From an uncultured Paracoccaceae bacterium (GTDB lineage: Bacteria; Pseudomonadota; Alphaproteobacteria; Rhodobacterales; Rhodobacteraceae), in assembly GCA_947488605.1 (NCBI GenBank), contig CANKZJ010000003.1:124001-188000 (forward strand): 64,000 nt of DNA, read 5' to 3'. Of this stretch, positions 62,969 through 64,000 are shown piece after piece. A model generated the notes under the pieces. The model saw only the letters and a program-made list of their open reading frames with translations. It had not been told where the DNA came from and ran no database searches. The position numbers and the translations under genes are program-made. Every line of letters begins with the position of its first letter. Positions within the stretch are counted from its first letter, which is position 1.

Positions 62969-64000
62969 ATGAGTGACAAACCCACATTATCACGCGCCCT
63001 CGCCGTGCCTTCGGGCCGCATATCGCGGTTCAGCCGTCTTGGAACGATGACGGCTGGCGTTGCGGGCAACATGGCGATGAACGGATTTGCGCAATTGGCG
63101 CAGGGTCAGAAGCCCGCGATGCGCGACTTGCTGATGACACCGCAAAACATCACACGCATCACCGAAAAACTGGCGCAAATGCGCGGCGCTGCGATGAAAT
63201 TGGGGCAGCTGGTGTCGATGGACTCGGGCGAGTTCATGCCCCCGGAAATGGCGCAGATCATGGCGCGTCTGCGCGATGATGCGCATGTCATGCCGCCTGC
63301 CCAGCTTAAACAGGTGCTGAATACGAACTGGCCCGACAAATGGCTCAACCAGTTTGCGAAATTCGATGTTAGGCCCATTGCCGCCGCGTCCATCGGGCAG
63401 GTGCACCGTGCGCAACTTAAGGATGGCACCGATCTTGCCATCAAAGTCCAATATCCGGGTGTTGCAAAAAGCATCGACAGTGATGTGTCGAATGTAGGGG
63501 CCTTGATGAAAATGTCAGGGCTGCTGCCAAAGGGGTTCGAACTTGCCCCCTATCTTGAGGAAGCGCGCCTGCAACTGCATCAGGAGACCGACTACGCGCT
63601 TGAGGGCCAACATCTTGCGCGGTTTGGTGATATCTTGGCGGATACACCAGAATTCGCGATCCCAACATTCCACCCAGCGTGGAGTACCAAGCAAATCCTC
63701 GCGATGTCATTCGCAGATGGCGTGGCAATCGAAGAGACTACAACGCTGGATGGGGCCGAACGACACCGGATTGCAGACGCACTAATCGGGCTGACGCTGA
63801 AAGAGCTCTTTGTTTACGGCGTCATGCAAACAGACCCTAACTTTGCCAATTATCGCTATGATCCCAAGTCGCGGCAGATCATCTTGTTGGATTTTGGCGC
63901 GACCCGCGAACTTGATCCGATCATTGTGGAACAATACCGGCGCTTGCTGATTGCAGGGCTTGCGAATGACCAATTCACACTCGCTGAGGTGGCCCTCGAC
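62969..64000 (+). CDS. ABC1/UbiB-family atypical kinase (3' end outside window)
   Basis: 344 codons visible and open at the right edge. The family signatures are complete in the visible part: the KxGQ motif in RGAAMKLGQLVSMDSGEFMP, the alanine-rich loop RPIAAASIGQVHRAQLKDGT, the catalytic lysine in LAIKVQYPG, E-rich QETDYALEGQHL, and the D-x-N-x-x-N-Y / LLDFGATREL pair for metal binding. Members (UbiB/COQ8) support ubiquinone biosynthesis. The upstream ribosome site is weak. Whether this copy is UbiB or a second ABC1 protein cannot be judged without the rest of the genome. Confidence 0.92.
   Translation, partial: MSDKPTLSRALAVPSGRISRFSRLGTMTAGVAGNMAMNGFAQLAQGQKPAMRDLLMTPQNITRITEKLAQMRGAAMKLGQLVSMDSGEFMPPEMAQIMARLRDDAHVMPPAQLKQVLNTNWPDKWLNQFAKFDVRPIAAASIGQVHRAQLKDGTDLAIKVQYPGVAKSIDSDVSNVGALMKMSGLLPKGFELAPYLEEARLQLHQETDYALEGQHLARFGDILADTPEFAIPTFHPAWSTKQILAMSFADGVAIEETTTLDGAERHRIADALIGLTLKELFVYGVMQTDPNFANYRYDPKSRQIILLDFGATRELDPIIVEQYRRLLIAGLANDQFTLAEVALD

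Noticed and set aside
1-64000. CRISPR arrays, insertion sequences and transposases
   Set aside because: No regularly spaced repeats and no transposase or Cas motifs were seen anywhere in the window.

Overview
The window looks like chromosomal DNA of a marine alphaproteobacterium of the Roseobacter group (Rhodobacteraceae). The supports are the petP/petR regulator pair in Rhodobacter order, a branched-chain-type urea transporter operon, a reductive pyrimidine pathway under a RutR-like repressor, RNA hairpins and ribosome binding sites of rhodobacteral style, and dense gene packing with many ATGA stop/start overlaps. No taxonomic search was possible, so this is a family-level inference. There is no rRNA, CRISPR array, insertion sequence or integrase. 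One tRNA-Leu(CAG) is present.

Region 1 (1-7952) is a uracil/pyrimidine catabolic locus. preT and preA (dihydropyrimidine dehydrogenase), hydA (dihydropyrimidinase), hyuC (N-carbamoyl-beta-alanine amidohydrolase type), a small membrane protein and a NitT/TauT-type ABC importer would take up a pyrimidine-like compound and degrade it to beta-alanine. A RutR-type repressor gene and an exact 16-bp RutR-like palindrome sit in the middle; a degenerate copy lies upstream of preT. Region 2 (8050-11536) carries an aldose 1-dehydrogenase, an L-arabinonate-type Fe-S dehydratase and a divergent class II aldolase-like gene. Region 3 (11615-15230) holds small membrane proteins, an SDR protein, a bacterial voltage-gated sodium channel and a flavodoxin-fold reductase.

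Region 4 (15281-21618) is housekeeping: an HDAC-like gene, xseB, ispA and dxs in one tight operon, then petP-petR, then ilvE with a clear terminator. Region 5 (21621-28458) has a DMT exporter, fatty acid desaturase, PQQ-type sugar dehydrogenase, queG, a glutathione transferase and mtgA. Region 6 (28532-35980) is the glutamate synthase locus gltD...gltB, interrupted by two tandem paralogous secreted proteins. It is followed by uppP, a CAP-domain lipoprotein, an NDUFA9-like protein and tRNA-Leu.

Region 7 (39227-48566) is the most unusual part. It encodes an orphan 261-residue protein, an 815-residue peptidoglycan hydrolase without a signal peptide, a multi-pass membrane protein with a CHAT caspase-like domain, a single-chain lipase plus subtilisin fusion, and an endonuclease/exonuclease/phosphatase-fold lipoprotein. 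I suggest a multi-enzyme envelope-attack, defence or self-lysis locus; this is inference. Region 8 (48621-55423) has a Dps protein, a sulfatase-fold membrane protein, a small exopolysaccharide-type protein, a structured non-coding stretch and a 1248-residue outer-membrane protein joining adhesin-like domains, an OmpA domain and an autotransporter-like barrel. Region 9 (55576-61755) is the urtABCDE urea transporter operon. The window ends with an isoprenylcysteine-methyltransferase-like protein, a DUF2805-type small protein and a truncated ABC1/UbiB-family kinase gene.
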